From: Hymenobacter armeniacus
Lineage (GTDB): Bacteria > Bacteroidota > Bacteroidia > Cytophagales > Hymenobacteraceae
Length of the DNA stretch: 64,000 nucleotides
Assembly (NCBI RefSeq): GCF_014699055.1
Contig: NZ_JACXAC010000001.1
Span: 434,001 to 498,000 of the forward strand
Direction of reading: 5' to 3'
The notes beneath the pieces are model-generated. The model was not told the DNA's origin, did no database searches, and saw only the letters and a program-made list of their open reading frames with translations. Shown here one piece after another: positions 18,526 to 29,140 of this stretch (its first letter is position 1; every line of letters begins with the position of its first letter). Position numbers and translations under genes: made by a program.

Positions 18526-19830
18526 TTACACCCGGCGAATTTCGGCACCCATCGCGTTCAGGCGTTGGTCGATGAACTGGTAGCCGCGGTCAATCTGCTC
18601 CACGTTGAGGATGGTGCTCTTGCCTTCGGCCGACAGTGCGGCGATGAGCAGGGCCACCCCGGCCCGGATGTCGGGCGAAGTCATGGTGATGCCGTGCAGC
18701 TGCTTTTGCTGGTCGAGCCCGATGACGGTGGCGCGGTGCGGGTCGCAGAGAATAATCTGGGCGCCCATGTCGATGAGCTTATCCACGAAAAACAACCGCG
18801 ACTCAAACATCTTCTGGTGAATGAGCACCGTGCCTTTGGCTTGGCAAGCCACCACCAGCACAATGCTCAGCAAATCGGGCGTAAAGCCCGGCCAGGTGTG
18901 GTCCGACACCGTGAGGATGGAGCCGTCGAGGTAGGTGGCAATTTCGTAGTGTTCCTGGGCCGGGATGTGAATGTCGTCGCCCCGGAATTCGAGTTGAATG
19001 CCCAGCTTGCGGAACGTGTCGGGAATCAGGCCCAACTCCGGAATCTGGCAGTCTTTGATGGTGATTTCGGAGCCCGTCATGGCCGCTAGGCCGATGAAGG
19101 AGCCGATTTCAATCATGTCGGGGAGCATGCGGTGCTCGGTGCCGCCTAGGCTTTCCACGCCTTCAATGGTAAGCAGGTTGGAGCCAATGCCCTGAATCTT
19201 GGCACCCATGCGCACCAGCATGCGGCACAGCTGCTGCAGGTAGGGTTCGCAAGCGGCGTTGTAGATGGTGGTGATGCCCTCAGCCAGCACGGCCGCCATC
19301 AGGATGTTGGCAGTGCCGGTCACTGAGGCTTCGTCGAGCAGCATGTGCGTGCCGGTCAGCTTGCCGTCTACCTTGATGCGGTAGAAGTCTTTGCCTTCGA
19401 GGGTGAGCTTGCCGCCCAGCTTTTCGAGGCCCAGAAAGTGGGTGTCCATGGGCCGGCGGCCGATTTTGTCGCCGCCCGGCTTGGGCAGCTGGCAGCGGCC
19501 GTAGCGCCCCAGCATGGGACCCAGAATCATGACGGAGCCGCGCAGCGCGCCGGCCTGGGCCACAAACTCCGGCGTGTCCAGGTAATCCAGGTTCACGTTT
19601 TCGGCCTGAAACACGTAGGTGTCGGTGGCCAGTTTGCCCACTTTCACGCCCATGTCGCGCAGCAGCTCGATGAGCTTGTTGACGTCGCGGATGTCGGGAA
19701 TGTTGCTGATGGTGACGGGCTCGGGGGTGAGCAGTACCGCGCAGAGAATCTGGAGGGCTTCGTTCTTGGCGCCCTGGGGCGTGATTTCGCCGCGCAGCTT
19801 TTTGCCGCCGCGTACTTCAAATGCAGCCAT
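18526..19830 (-). CDS. murA: UDP-N-acetylglucosamine 1-carboxyvinyltransferase
   Basis: 434 residues, full length. First committed step of peptidoglycan synthesis: transfers enolpyruvate from PEP to UDP-GlcNAc in the cytoplasm. Lys22 and Asn23 (GAKNEAL) match the substrate-binding pair of E. coli MurA. In the mobile active-site loop, where E. coli has PGGC (Cys115), this protein has PGGDKIGRRPMD with Asp121. A Cys113 nearby (GRCQLP) is not at the catalytic position. Enzymes with Asp here, as in Mycobacterium and Chlamydia, work normally but are not alkylated by fosfomycin. The ATG at 19830 agrees with family length. Confidence 0.97.
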   Translation of the reverse strand: MAAFEVRGGKKLRGEITPQGAKNEALQILCAVLLTPEPVTISNIPDIRDVNKLIELLRDMGVKVGKLATDTYVFQAENVNLDYLDTPEFVAQAGALRGSVMILGPMLGRYGRCQLPKPGGDKIGRRPMDTHFLGLEKLGGKLTLEGKDFYRIKVDGKLTGTHMLLDEASVTGTANILMAAVLAEGITTIYNAACEPYLQQLCRMLVRMGAKIQGIGSNLLTIEGVESLGGTEHRMLPDMIEIGSFIGLAAMTGSEITIKDCQIPELGLIPDTFRKLGIQLEFRGDDIHIPAQEHYEIATYLDGSILTVSDHTWPGFTPDLLSIVLVVACQAKGTVLIHQKMFESRLFFVDKLIDMGAQIILCDPHRATVIGLDQQKQLHGITMTSPDIRAGVALLIAALSAEGKSTILNVEQIDRGYQFIDQRLNAMGAEIRRV

Positions 19831-19854
19831 GTGTTTAGGAGAGAGTAAGATTTG

Positions 19855-19953
19855 TCATCCGGAGCATTCTGCGATTCAAGCAGAGACGAAGGTCCTTGTC
19901 ACGCCCGCACGAACGATGGGGGCGTGACAAGGACCTTCGCCGTACTCCAGACG
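19855..19953. repeat. Imperfect intergenic palindrome
   Basis: Inner arms CGAAGGTCCTTGTCACGCCC (19887-19906) and its exact complement at 19920-19939. The outer parts (GTCATCCGGAG on the left, CTCCAGACGAC on the right) are related but interrupted by extra bases on the left. It belongs to the GTCATnC-type group and lies between DUF4290 and murA. Confidence 0.85.
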
Positions 19954-19970
19954 ACAGTAAAGAAATGAAA

Positions 19971-20684
19971 TTACTGAGGCGGCTGCTGCGGCTCCTGGCT
20001 GCGGCCTTTCTTCCGTTTTTTGCCATTCTTGCCCCCAAAGCCGTTGCCGCGGTTGTCGCGGCCCTCGCGCCGGTCGCGCTGCTGCGAAGGCTGCGGCACA
20101 ATGAAAGCCGGCGTGCGGCCCACCGGCATTTCAAACAGATTCTCGGCGTCCACCACGGCCGGGTCGAGGCGCAGTTGCCCGCCCGACAGCTCGCTCAAAT
20201 GCCGCAGAATGGTCACGTCCTTGGCGTTTTCCTTGTTGTGCTGGCGGTAAAGGAACTTCATGGTGCGGCCAATCTGCACGGTGGCCTGCTCGCGTTCGGT
20301 GGTGTCCTCGATGGTGAGGGCCTTGGCAATCAGGGCTTCAATGCCGGCGCCGTAGGCGCGCAGCCGGGGCGCGGTGCGGGGGTAGGGCACGCGGGCGGGC
20401 TTCTCGGTGCGCACCGTGAGGCTGCGCAGGGGCACGGGCGCTTCCAGCGTCACTTCTTCGCCCGCCATGGCGTGCAGGTGGTTCCAGAGGCGGGTTTGCA
20501 CTTCCGGCAACTCGCGCAGTGCGGGCTGCAGGCGCAGCATGAGCTGCACAATTTGCCCGGCGCGCTTGGTACGCTCGGCCACGTCTTCAATCTGGGCCAG
20601 GCCCTGAATGAGCTGGTAGGTGCTGTGCCCGTATTCGCGCACCAGCAGCTGCAGGTGGAAGGGCAAAGAATTGATATCGGTCAT
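19971..20684 (-). CDS. DUF4290 domain-containing protein
   Basis: 237 residues from the ATG at 20684 (MTDINSLPFHLQ). The N-terminal three quarters match the Bacteroidota-specific DUF4290 family (LVREYGHSTYQLIQ, RLWNHLHAMAG, MKFLYRQHNKENAKDVTILR). The last 50 residues are a basic, disordered Arg/Gln/Gly tail (QRDRREGRDNRGNG), a type often seen in nucleic-acid-binding proteins. No signal peptide, so it should be cytoplasmic. The function is unknown. A TATCTTTG box lies 41 bases upstream. It is followed by murA across a palindromic element. Confidence 0.88.
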   Translation of the reverse strand: MTDINSLPFHLQLLVREYGHSTYQLIQGLAQIEDVAERTKRAGQIVQLMLRLQPALRELPEVQTRLWNHLHAMAGEEVTLEAPVPLRSLTVRTEKPARVPYPRTAPRLRAYGAGIEALIAKALTIEDTTEREQATVQIGRTMKFLYRQHNKENAKDVTILRHLSELSGGQLRLDPAVVDAENLFEMPVGRTPAFIVPQPSQQRDRREGRDNRGNGFGGKNGKKRKKGRSQEPQQPPQ

Positions 20685-20724
20685 AAAAAACAAAAGGGGA
20701 GGCCGCCAGGGGCAGGGCTCAGGC

Positions 20725-20732
20725 CAAAGATA
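20725..20732 (-). promoter_or_regulatory. TATCTTTG -7 box for DUF4290
   Basis: Exact Bacteroidota -7 box on the minus strand, 41 bases before the ATG at 20684, in a non-coding gap. Confidence 0.6.
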
Positions 20733-20810
20733 AGGCGTGTGCGTGCATGGCGGAGGTACTGGCCCGTCGGGCCTTGGCCGTGCCCGGCCCGACGGGCAAC
20801 CCAGCAGGCG

Positions 20811-23054
<2,244 letters not shown>

Positions 23055-23085
23055 CAGCGAATTAAGCCGCCTAGGGGGCGGTTTA

Positions 23086-23093
23086 CAAAGATA
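23086..23093 (-). promoter_or_regulatory. TATCTTTG -7 box for pcrA
   Basis: Exact TAnnTTTG box on the minus strand, 31 bases before the pcrA ATG at 23054. Confidence 0.6.
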
Positions 23094-23143
23094 CGGCCCA
23101 CCGGGGAGGGGGCCCAACGAATTTCAGGCCCCGCAGCCGGGGT

Positions 23144-23151
23144 TATCTTTG
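23144..23151 (+). promoter_or_regulatory. TATCTTTG -7 box abutting DUF3109 start
   Basis: TATCTTTG followed by only five bases before the ATG at 23157, so the transcript would be leaderless or nearly so. Confidence 0.65.
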
Positions 23152-23156
23152 TACTA

Positions 23157-23735
23157 ATGATTATTATTCAAGAAACGGTCATCTCCGACGACATCGCCGA
23201 CAACTTTTTTGTCTGCAACCTCGAAGCCTGCAAAGGCGCCTGCTGCGTGGAGGGCGACCTCGGCGCGCCGCTGGAAGAAGCCGAGCTGCGCATTCTGGAG
23301 CAGGAATACGCCAACATCGAACCCTTTCTCAACGAAGCCGGCAAGGCCGCCATCAAAGCCCAGGGCCTCTACATCAAGGATTGGGAAGGAGACTTTAGCA
23401 CAACAACGATTGACGACAAGGAGTGCGCTTACGCGCTCTACGACGAGCGCGGCATTCTGAAATGCGGCATCGAGCAGGCCTACCTGGCCGGCGCCACCAC
23501 GTTCAAAAAGCCCATCAGCTGCCACCTGTACCCCATCCGCATCACCAAATACGACGGGTTCGACGCCCTTAACTACGACCGGTGGGGCATCTGCAACCCG
23601 GCCTGCTCGTTTGGCGGCTCGCTGGGCGTGAAGGTGTACCAGTTCCTGAAAGAGCCGCTGATTCGCAAGTACGGCGAAAGCTGGTACGGGGAGTTGGTGC
23701 GGGAGATTGAGAGCCCGACGACGGAGAAGAAATAA
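23157..23735 (+). CDS. DUF3109 family cysteine-rich protein
   Basis: 192 residues. Clear DUF3109 member: an N-terminal cysteine cluster Cys20, Cys25, Cys29 and Cys30 ([11 protein letters not shown]), then a CAYAL, a [11 protein letters not shown] and a WGICNPAC segment. These cysteines resemble the YkgJ-type CxxCxxCC arrangement that may bind zinc or an iron-sulfur cluster. There is no signal peptide. The function is not established. The -7 box almost touches the ATG, which supports this start. It is divergent from pcrA and followed by a 36-bp perfect palindrome seven bases after the stop. Confidence 0.9.
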   Translation: MIIIQETVISDDIADNFFVCNLEACKGACCVEGDLGAPLEEAELRILEQEYANIEPFLNEAGKAAIKAQGLYIKDWEGDFSTTTIDDKECAYALYDERGILKCGIEQAYLAGATTFKKPISCHLYPIRITKYDGFDALNYDRWGICNPACSFGGSLGVKVYQFLKEPLIRKYGESWYGELVREIESPTTEKK

Positions 23736-23741
23736 AAACAA

Positions 23742-23830
23742 CTGTCATCCTGAACGCAGTGAAGGACCTTCTCACGCTCAAACGAAATGTTCGGGCGTGA
23801 GAAGGTCCTTCACTGCGTTCAGGATGACAG
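23742..23830. repeat. Intergenic palindromic element, 36-bp perfect arms
   Basis: Arms 23742-23777 and 23795-23830 are exact complements (36 of 36) with a 17-base loop; the outer end reads CTGTCATCCTGAACGCAG. It lies between convergent DUF3109 and the cyclophilin, seven bases after one stop and 19 bases from the other. Confidence 0.95.
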
Positions 23831-23848
23831 GACCGAAAAAGGCGAAGC

Positions 23849-24307
23849 CTATTCCTCCTTCACCACAATTTTCTCGATTTCGTCGTTGGCCTGAATCTGG
23901 TCGATGACGTCGAGGCCATCGACTACTTTGCCAAACACGGTGTGCACGCGGTCGAGGTGGGCGGTGTTCTGGCGGTCGTGCACGATGAAGAACTGCGAGC
24001 CGCCGGTGTTTTTGCCGGCGTGGGCCATGCTCAGGGCGCCGCGCTCGTGGTACTGGTGGCCGCCGCTGGTTTCGCAGTCAATTTTGTAGCCGGGGCCGCC
24101 GGTGCCGGGCATGCCTTTGGCGCCGGCGCGGGTGTTGGGGCAGCCGCCCTGAATGACGAAGTTCGGGATGACGCGGTGGAATTTCAGGCCGTCGTAATAG
24201 CCTTTCTGGGCAAGGTCGGTGAAGTTTTTCACGGTGTTCGGAGCGTCTTGCTCGTAGAACTCAACCTTCATCACGCCCTTTTTGGTGTGGATTTCTGCGG
24301 TTTTCAT
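23849..24307 (-). CDS. Cyclophilin-type peptidyl-prolyl cis-trans isomerase
   Basis: 152 residues. Catalyses proline isomerisation during protein folding. Conserved cyclophilin segments: [13 protein letters not shown] with the active-site Arg, [26 protein letters not shown] and [15 protein letters not shown]. There is no signal peptide, so this should be a cytosolic PpiB-like enzyme. Size is typical for single-domain bacterial cyclophilins. A possible -7 box of the TAnnTTCG type (TACCTTCG, 24370-24377, minus strand) lies 62 bases upstream. Confidence 0.95.
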   Translation of the reverse strand: MKTAEIHTKKGVMKVEFYEQDAPNTVKNFTDLAQKGYYDGLKFHRVIPNFVIQGGCPNTRAGAKGMPGTGGPGYKIDCETSGGHQYHERGALSMAHAGKNTGGSQFFIVHDRQNTAHLDRVHTVFGKVVDGLDVIDQIQANDEIEKIVVKEE

Positions 24308-24481
24308 GGGAATGCGGATTTAGCGGGTAAACTCGGGTGAAGCCGCTGGGGTTTTGGCCGGCGGGGCCGCGAAGGTAAGAAAACCGGCCAGTACCGAAAC
24401 AACCGGGTGGGGTAGTTTCTTCGTAAGCGCAAACGCCACATTGGCATATACCCTTCCTGCTTTTTTCACACAACCGTTTTC

Positions 24482-25114
24482 ATGAAAAGACATTTTGCTC
24501 CTCTGCTGGCTGCTCTGGCCACTTCGCTCCTGATGGCCAGCTGCGGCAACGACAAGCCCGCCACCACCGAAACGGCCGCCAGCAACGTCAACCCCGCCGA
24601 CTCGCTCGCGGCCCTGGCCGGCGACTCGGCCCGCATGGCCAAGCCCGGCGGCGTGATGGTGGACGGCGTGGCCATGACGGCCGACAAAGACATTGTGGAC
24701 AATGCCTCGGCCGCCAAAAGCGTGAGCACGCTCGTGTCGGCCGTGAAACAGGCCGGCCTGGTGGAAACCCTGAAAGGCGCCGGCCCCTTCACCGTATTTG
24801 CCCCCACCAACGCGGCCTTCGACAAACTGCCCAAAGGCGCCCTGGCCGGCCTGATGGACCCCGCCAGCAAAGAAAACCTGAAGGGCGTGCTCACCTACCA
24901 CGTCATCCCCGGCCGCCTGGTGGCCGCCGACCTCAAGGATGGCCAGGAGCTCACCACCGTGAACGGCGAAAAGCTGCACATCTCGGTGAAAGACGGCAAG
25001 GTGATGGTAAGCAACGGCAAAGACGCGCCCGCTACCGTGCAAATTGCCGACGTGATTTCCAGCAACGGCGTCACGCACGTGATTGACGGCGTGGTGCTGC
25101 CGCTGGCCAAGTAA
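24482..25114 (+). CDS. Fasciclin-domain lipoprotein
   Basis: 210 residues. A lipoprotein signal with lipobox LMASC (Cys near residue 21) is followed by a short Thr/Ala linker and one fasciclin (FAS1) domain: KSVSTLVSAVKQAGLVETLK, then GPFTVFAPTNAAFDKLP (H1 region) and LTYHVIPGRL with VIDGVVLPL at the end (H2 region). FAS1 domains mediate cell-surface adhesion. Surface or periplasmic location is expected; in Bacteroidota such proteins are often stress-induced, which is not shown here. The gene ends at a nested repeat-terminator. Confidence 0.93.
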   Translation: MKRHFAPLLAALATSLLMASCGNDKPATTETAASNVNPADSLAALAGDSARMAKPGGVMVDGVAMTADKDIVDNASAAKSVSTLVSAVKQAGLVETLKGAGPFTVFAPTNAAFDKLPKGALAGLMDPASKENLKGVLTYHVIPGRLVAADLKDGQELTTVNGEKLHISVKDGKVMVSNGKDAPATVQIADVISSNGVTHVIDGVVLPLAK

Positions 25115-25123
25115 GCGCCCGTT

Positions 25124-25282
25124 ATTGCGAGCGCAGCGACGCAAGCAGTCCTGCTTCGCAGCGACTGACCAAATAATAAAAAAAGCCCCGGCTCTGGATG
25201 GAGTCGGGGCTTTTTTATGAGTTTATCGTACTTCAGAGGCTGGTCGTAAAGTGAGGAAGGATTGTGTCGCTGCGCTCGCGAT
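25124..25282. repeat. Split palindrome wrapped around a terminator
   Basis: Left arm ATTGCGAGCGCAGCGAC (25124-25140) and right arm 25266-25282, complementary at 16 of 17 positions, flank the terminator at 25178. This short element with a GCGAGCGCAGCGA core occupies the whole gap between the fasciclin gene and rsgA. Confidence 0.8.
25178..25216. terminator. Bidirectional terminator
   Basis: AAAAAAGCCCCG / CGGGGCTTTTTT hairpin between the convergent fasciclin gene and rsgA, with A-run and T-run on opposite sides. Confidence 0.9.
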
Positions 25283-25294
25283 GACAATGCACGC

Positions 25295-26254
25295 CTAATG
25301 CCGATTGTCCTCGCCGGCCAGCATGCTGAGGTAGCTGTCGTAGCGCGGGAGGGCAATGCGGCCCTGGTCCACGGCCTCGCGCACGGCGCAGCCGGGTTCG
25401 TGAATGTGCTGGCAGTTGTGGTAGCGGCACTGGCCCAGTAGGGCGCGCATTTCGGGAAAGTAGCCGGCCAACTCGGCGGGCGGCAGGTCTACCAGGCCGA
25501 GCTCTTTGATGCCGGGCGTGTCGATGATGAAGGTGCCGGGGCGCACTTCCAGCATTTCGGCGAAGGTGGTGGTGTGCACGCCCTTGTCGGAAAATTCGCT
25601 GATTTCGGCGGTTTTCAGGTCGAGGTCGGGCACCAGGGCGTTGATGAGCGTGCTTTTGCCCACGCCCGAATGGCCCGCCAGCAAGCTCACTTTGCCATCG
25701 AGCAGCTGGTCGATTTCGGCCACGCCCTCACCGATGCTGGCGGCGCAGGTGCGGCTGGGGTAGCCCAGGCTGGCGTACATGCCCGCGATTTCGGCCTGGT
25801 ATTCAACCCCCTCCTCGTCGTACAAATCGGTTTTGTTGAACAGCAGCGTGACGGGAATGTGGTAGGCTTCGGCCGTGACCAGAAACCGGTCGATGAACCC
25901 AAACGACGTGGCCGGCGACACCAGCGTGACCACCAGCAGGGCTTGGTCCAGATTGGCCGCCACGATGTGGACGTGGCCGGTTTTGTGCACCGAGCGGCGC
26001 ACGATGTAGTTGCGCCGGGGCTCGATGTGCGAGATGACGCCCGCGCCTTCGGCCTGGGCCTCCACGCTGAAATCGACCTGGTCGCCCACGGCCAGCGGGT
26101 TGCTGGCTTTCAGCCCCTTCATCTTGAATTTGCCCCGCAGCCGGCAGCGGTAGAGCTGGCCCGTGGCGCCGCGCACGAGGTACCACGAGCCCGTCGATTT
26201 GATGACGGTGCCGCGCTGCAGCGGGCTGGCGTCGGAAGAATGCGCTGGGGTCAT
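25295..26254 (-). CDS. rsgA: Ribosome small-subunit GTPase RsgA
   Basis: 319 residues from the ATG at 26254. Late 30S assembly checkpoint GTPase. It shows the circular permutation typical of the family: an N-terminal OB fold (GTVIKSTGSWYLVRG), then G4 (FNKTD) before G1 (GHSGVGKS) and G3 (DTPGIKE), then a C-terminal zinc domain (CRYHNCQHIHEPGC). The start codon overlaps the waaA stop by four bases (ATGA, 26251-26254), which fixes the start and suggests translational coupling. Cytoplasmic. Confidence 0.97.
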   Translation of the reverse strand: MTPAHSSDASPLQRGTVIKSTGSWYLVRGATGQLYRCRLRGKFKMKGLKASNPLAVGDQVDFSVEAQAEGAGVISHIEPRRNYIVRRSVHKTGHVHIVAANLDQALLVVTLVSPATSFGFIDRFLVTAEAYHIPVTLLFNKTDLYDEEGVEYQAEIAGMYASLGYPSRTCAASIGEGVAEIDQLLDGKVSLLAGHSGVGKSTLINALVPDLDLKTAEISEFSDKGVHTTTFAEMLEVRPGTFIIDTPGIKELGLVDLPPAELAGYFPEMRALLGQCRYHNCQHIHEPGCAVREAVDQGRIALPRYDSYLSMLAGEDNRH

Positions 26255-27504
26255 GGGGCAGGGGTGAGGCCGGGCAGGGCGGCCATGATGGTGCGGGTGG
26301 CGCCGGCCTGGCCGTGCACGTAGTCGAGCAGTTGGTCTTGCAGAGTCAGGCGGAGCTTTTCGCTGTTCCAAATGGGCGCAAACCGGGCGGCCAGCTCCTC
26401 GGCGTTGGCCACCGGAAAGGCCAAGCCCAGCTCCGCCAAATCGACGGCTTCCTGAAACCGCTTGTAATTCGGCCCAAAAAAGAGGGGCAGGCCAAAAGCC
26501 GCGGCCTCCAGGGTATTGTGCAGGCCCTTGCCGAAAGCGCCGCCGATGTAGGCATAATGCCCAAACCGGTAGAGCTGGCTCAGCAGGCCGATGTTATCAA
26601 TGAGCAAAACCCGGGCTTGGGCAACGGACGCGGGTTGCGCCTGAGAATACCGCACCACCAAGCCAGGAAATGCGTTTTCCACGGCCAGCAGCGTGGCCTC
26701 GTCGATTTCGTGAGTAGCCACGATGGTGCGCAGCCGCCCGGCGTAGTCGCGCAGGAGCGGGGCCAGCGTCGGCAAATCATCGGGCCAGAGGCTGCCGGCC
26801 ACCAGCACCGGCGCACCATCGGCCACGAATGCTTCCACCACGGGCAGGGAGCGTGGCGCGGCCGCCGCCGTGGCCACCACCGTATCGAAGCGGGTGTCGC
26901 CGGCCACGCTCACCTGCCCGATGCCGTGCTGGCGCAACAGCGCCGCCGACGTTTCGGTTTGGGTGAAGATGTGGGCGAAGCGCGCGAGGATTTGCCGGAA
27001 GAAGCCGCCCCAGGGCTTGAAAAACACCTGCTCGGGCCGGAAAATGGCCGATACCACCACGGCCGGAATGCCGCGCCGGTGGGATTCGGTGAGGAAGTGG
27101 TACCAGAACTCGTACTTCACAAACACCGCCAGCCGGGGCTGCACCGCGTCGAGAAACGCCCGGGCATTGCTGCGCGTGTCGAGCGGCAGGTAGAAGATGT
27201 AGTCGGCCCCCGGCCAGTTCTTCCGGATTTCGTAGCCCGAAGGCGAGAAGAAGGTGAGCACCAGCTTCACCTCCGGGTGGGCCTGGCGGTAAGCTTCGAG
27301 CAGGGGCCGGCCCTGTTCAAACTCGCCCAGGGAAGCACAATGAAACCACACCCGCGGCGCCGCCTCGGCGCTCAACTCGTGGCGAATGCGGGCCAGCAGG
27401 CCGCGGCGGCCGGCCACCCACGCCGCCGCCTTGGGCACCAACGGCGCCAACAGGCGCAGCAGCAGGCCATACAGGCCCAGGGCTATGTTATAGAGAAACA
27501 GCAA
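26251..27504 (-). CDS. waaA: 3-deoxy-D-manno-octulosonic acid (Kdo) transferase
   Basis: 417 residues. Adds Kdo to lipid A precursor at the inner membrane. It has an N-terminal hydrophobic segment (YNIALGLYGLLLRLLAPL), the family motif VWFHCASLGEFEQGRPLLE, the FFSPSGYE and PLDTRSNARAFLDAVQP segments, and a late GGAFGKGLHNTLEAAAFG nucleotide-sugar site. The start is TTG at 27504; a TAATTTTG box ends four bases before it, the same spacing as in front of several ATG starts in this window, which supports the TTG. No ATG fits better. It overlaps rsgA by four bases. Confidence 0.94.
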   Translation of the reverse strand: MLFLYNIALGLYGLLLRLLAPLVPKAAAWVAGRRGLLARIRHELSAEAAPRVWFHCASLGEFEQGRPLLEAYRQAHPEVKLVLTFFSPSGYEIRKNWPGADYIFYLPLDTRSNARAFLDAVQPRLAVFVKYEFWYHFLTESHRRGIPAVVVSAIFRPEQVFFKPWGGFFRQILARFAHIFTQTETSAALLRQHGIGQVSVAGDTRFDTVVATAAAAPRSLPVVEAFVADGAPVLVAGSLWPDDLPTLAPLLRDYAGRLRTIVATHEIDEATLLAVENAFPGLVVRYSQAQPASVAQARVLLIDNIGLLSQLYRFGHYAYIGGAFGKGLHNTLEAAAFGLPLFFGPNYKRFQEAVDLAELGLAFPVANAEELAARFAPIWNSEKLRLTLQDQLLDYVHGQAGATRTIMAALPGLTPAP

Positions 27505-27508
27505 GCCT

Positions 27509-27516
27509 CAAAATTA
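27509..27516 (-). promoter_or_regulatory. TAATTTTG -7 box four bases before waaA TTG
   Basis: Minus-strand TAATTTTG, spacer AGGC, then TTG. Predicted leaderless start. Confidence 0.6.
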
Positions 27517-27550
27517 CGCAAATGTGCCCAAGGTCATGGCCCGGCTCGGT

Positions 27551-28135
27551 TTAGGCTTCGGTGGTTTGTTCCCAATCGGCGGGGCAGGATTCGCCGTTTT
27601 TCTCGAAATGCTGCAGCGCATCAATCATGCGCAGGGCCTCGGTGAGGCTGCGGCCGAGGGGCCGGTCGTTCACGAGCTGATGCCGCACAATGCCGTCGCG
27701 GTCGATGAGGAACAGGCCGCGGTAGGCCAGGGGCGAGCCCACGTACACCATTTCGCCCTGCTCGGTGTAGTCGTAGTGGCCGCCCAGCACGTCGTAGTTG
27801 GCCGAAATGGTTTTGGTGGCGTCGGCCACCAGCGGATACTTCACGCCGAAAATGCCGCCCCGCTCGCGCGGCGTCAGTTGCCAGGCCAGGTGGGCGTATT
27901 GGGTATCGGTAGAGCAGCCCACCACGGCCACGCCCCGCTTTTCAAACTCGTCGAGCCGGTCCTGAAAAGCCAGGATTTCGGTGGGGCACACCCGGCTGAA
28001 ATCGGCCGGGTAGAAGTAAAACAGGACGTGCTTTTTGCCCAGGTAGCGGTCCAGCGAAAATTCTTCTTCGAAGGTGCCGTCTATCACGGCCGTGGCTTTA
28101 AAAGAGGGGGCGCGCTTGCCCACGAGTACTGCCAT
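27551..28135 (-). CDS. Typical 2-Cys peroxiredoxin (AhpC/Prx1 family)
   Basis: 194 residues. Reduces hydrogen and organic peroxides in the cytoplasm. The peroxidatic Cys50 is in DFSRVCPTEI and the resolving cysteine in the C-terminal GESCPADW, the arrangement of typical 2-Cys enzymes. GVVGCSTD-like (VAVVGCSTDTQYAHLAW) and the DRDGIVRHQ strand are also present. No ahpF-like reductase lies next to it, so electrons probably come from thioredoxin. Downstream of it is waaA on the same strand, 46 bases away. Confidence 0.95.
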   Translation of the reverse strand: MAVLVGKRAPSFKATAVIDGTFEEEFSLDRYLGKKHVLFYFYPADFSRVCPTEILAFQDRLDEFEKRGVAVVGCSTDTQYAHLAWQLTPRERGGIFGVKYPLVADATKTISANYDVLGGHYDYTEQGEMVYVGSPLAYRGLFLIDRDGIVRHQLVNDRPLGRSLTEALRMIDALQHFEKNGESCPADWEQTTEA

Positions 28136-28182
28136 TTATAAAAGGTTTGTTGGGATGTAGGGGCTTGTACGGAATTGAAACC

Positions 28183-28281
28183 AGAACGTCATGCGGAGCA
28201 CAGCCCAAGCATCTCACGTGCAGCCGTACGCACGTTGCTTGCGCGGGAGAGGTGCTTGGGCCGTGCTCTGCCTGACGTTTT
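28183..28281. repeat. Imperfect intergenic palindrome
   Basis: Left arm beginning GAACGTCATGCGGAGCAC and right arm ending in its near complement (GTGCTCTGCCTGACGTTTT), pairing over about 35 bases with several mismatches. It is a diverged member of the group seen intact at 14811, located between the enoyl-CoA hydratase and the peroxiredoxin. Confidence 0.8.
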
Positions 28282-28293
28282 GATTTTAAGCAT

Positions 28294-29067
28294 TTAGCGC
28301 CCCTTAAACTCTGGCTGGCGCTTCTCGACGAAGGCAGCCATGCCTTCTTTCTGGTCGTCGGAGGCGAAGGTGAGGTAGAAGTTTTTGCGCTCGAAGTGCA
28401 AGCCTTCTTCCAAGTGGGCCTCGAACACGCGGTTGATGGATTCTTTGGCCAGGCGGGCCGCCACGGGGCTTTTGGCGGCAATGCTGGCGGCCAGCCGGAA
28501 GGCTTCTTCCAGGTACTGGCCCACGGGCACCACGCGGTTCACGAGGCCCACGCGGTGGGCTTCCTGGGCCGAGATAAACTCGCCGGTGAGCACCATTTCC
28601 ATGGCTTTGGCCTTGCCCACGGCCCGGGCCAGGCGCTGGGTGCCGCCCGCGCCGGGCATGGTGCCCAGCCGGATTTCGGGCTGCCCAAACTGGGCCGTTT
28701 CCGACGCTACGAGCATGTCGCAGGTCATGGCCAGCTCGCAGCCGCCGCCCAGCGCAAAGCCCGAAACGGCCCCAATCAGCGGCTTCCGAAACCGCCGAAT
28801 CTGCTCCAGCGTGGCAAACCGGTCGTCCAGAAACATATCCACCGCCGTTTTGCCGGCCATTTCCTTGATGTCGGCCCCGGCCGCAAATGCCCGCTCATTG
28901 CCCGTGATGATGACCACGCGCACCGCCTCGTCGGCATCCAGCGCCTGCAGCGCGTCGCGGATTTCGCGAACGAGTTGCCCGTTCAGGGCATTCAGTTCTT
29001 TGGGCCGGTTGAGTTGGATGAGGGCCACACCGGGCCGCGCTTGAGGCGTTACGAGTAAGAAGTCCAT
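28294..29067 (-). CDS. Enoyl-CoA hydratase/isomerase family protein
   Basis: 257 residues, crotonase fold. Adds water to trans-2-enoyl-CoA in fatty-acid or phenylacetate breakdown. The two catalytic glutamates are present with the usual 20-residue spacing: Glu111 in LGGGCELAMTCD and Glu131 in QPEIRLGTMPGAGGTQRL. The oxyanion-hole segment FAAGADIKEM is intact. It is most like short-chain (crotonase, PaaF-like) enzymes. No other beta-oxidation gene is next to it; the PaaZ-like gene is 34 kb away. A degenerate GTAGCGCGGAC-type repeat sits just upstream. Confidence 0.93.
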   Translation of the reverse strand: MDFLLVTPQARPGVALIQLNRPKELNALNGQLVREIRDALQALDADEAVRVVIITGNERAFAAGADIKEMAGKTAVDMFLDDRFATLEQIRRFRKPLIGAVSGFALGGGCELAMTCDMLVASETAQFGQPEIRLGTMPGAGGTQRLARAVGKAKAMEMVLTGEFISAQEAHRVGLVNRVVPVGQYLEEAFRLAASIAAKSPVAARLAKESINRVFEAHLEEGLHFERKNFYLTFASDDQKEGMAAFVEKRQPEFKGR

Positions 29068-29076
29068 GGATGAGAT

Positions 29077-29140
29077 GTGGCGCGGACGTTGAGTCCGCGA
29101 GTGAATCAGAAAGCAATTGCCGGCTACAAGCCCGCGCTAC
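29077..29140. repeat. Degenerate copy of the GTAGCGCGGAC repeat
   Basis: GTGGCGCGGACGTTGAGTCCG at 29077 and CGGCTACAAGCCCGCGCTAC at 29121-29140 form a partial inverted repeat related to the better copy at 62641-62712. Confidence 0.6.
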
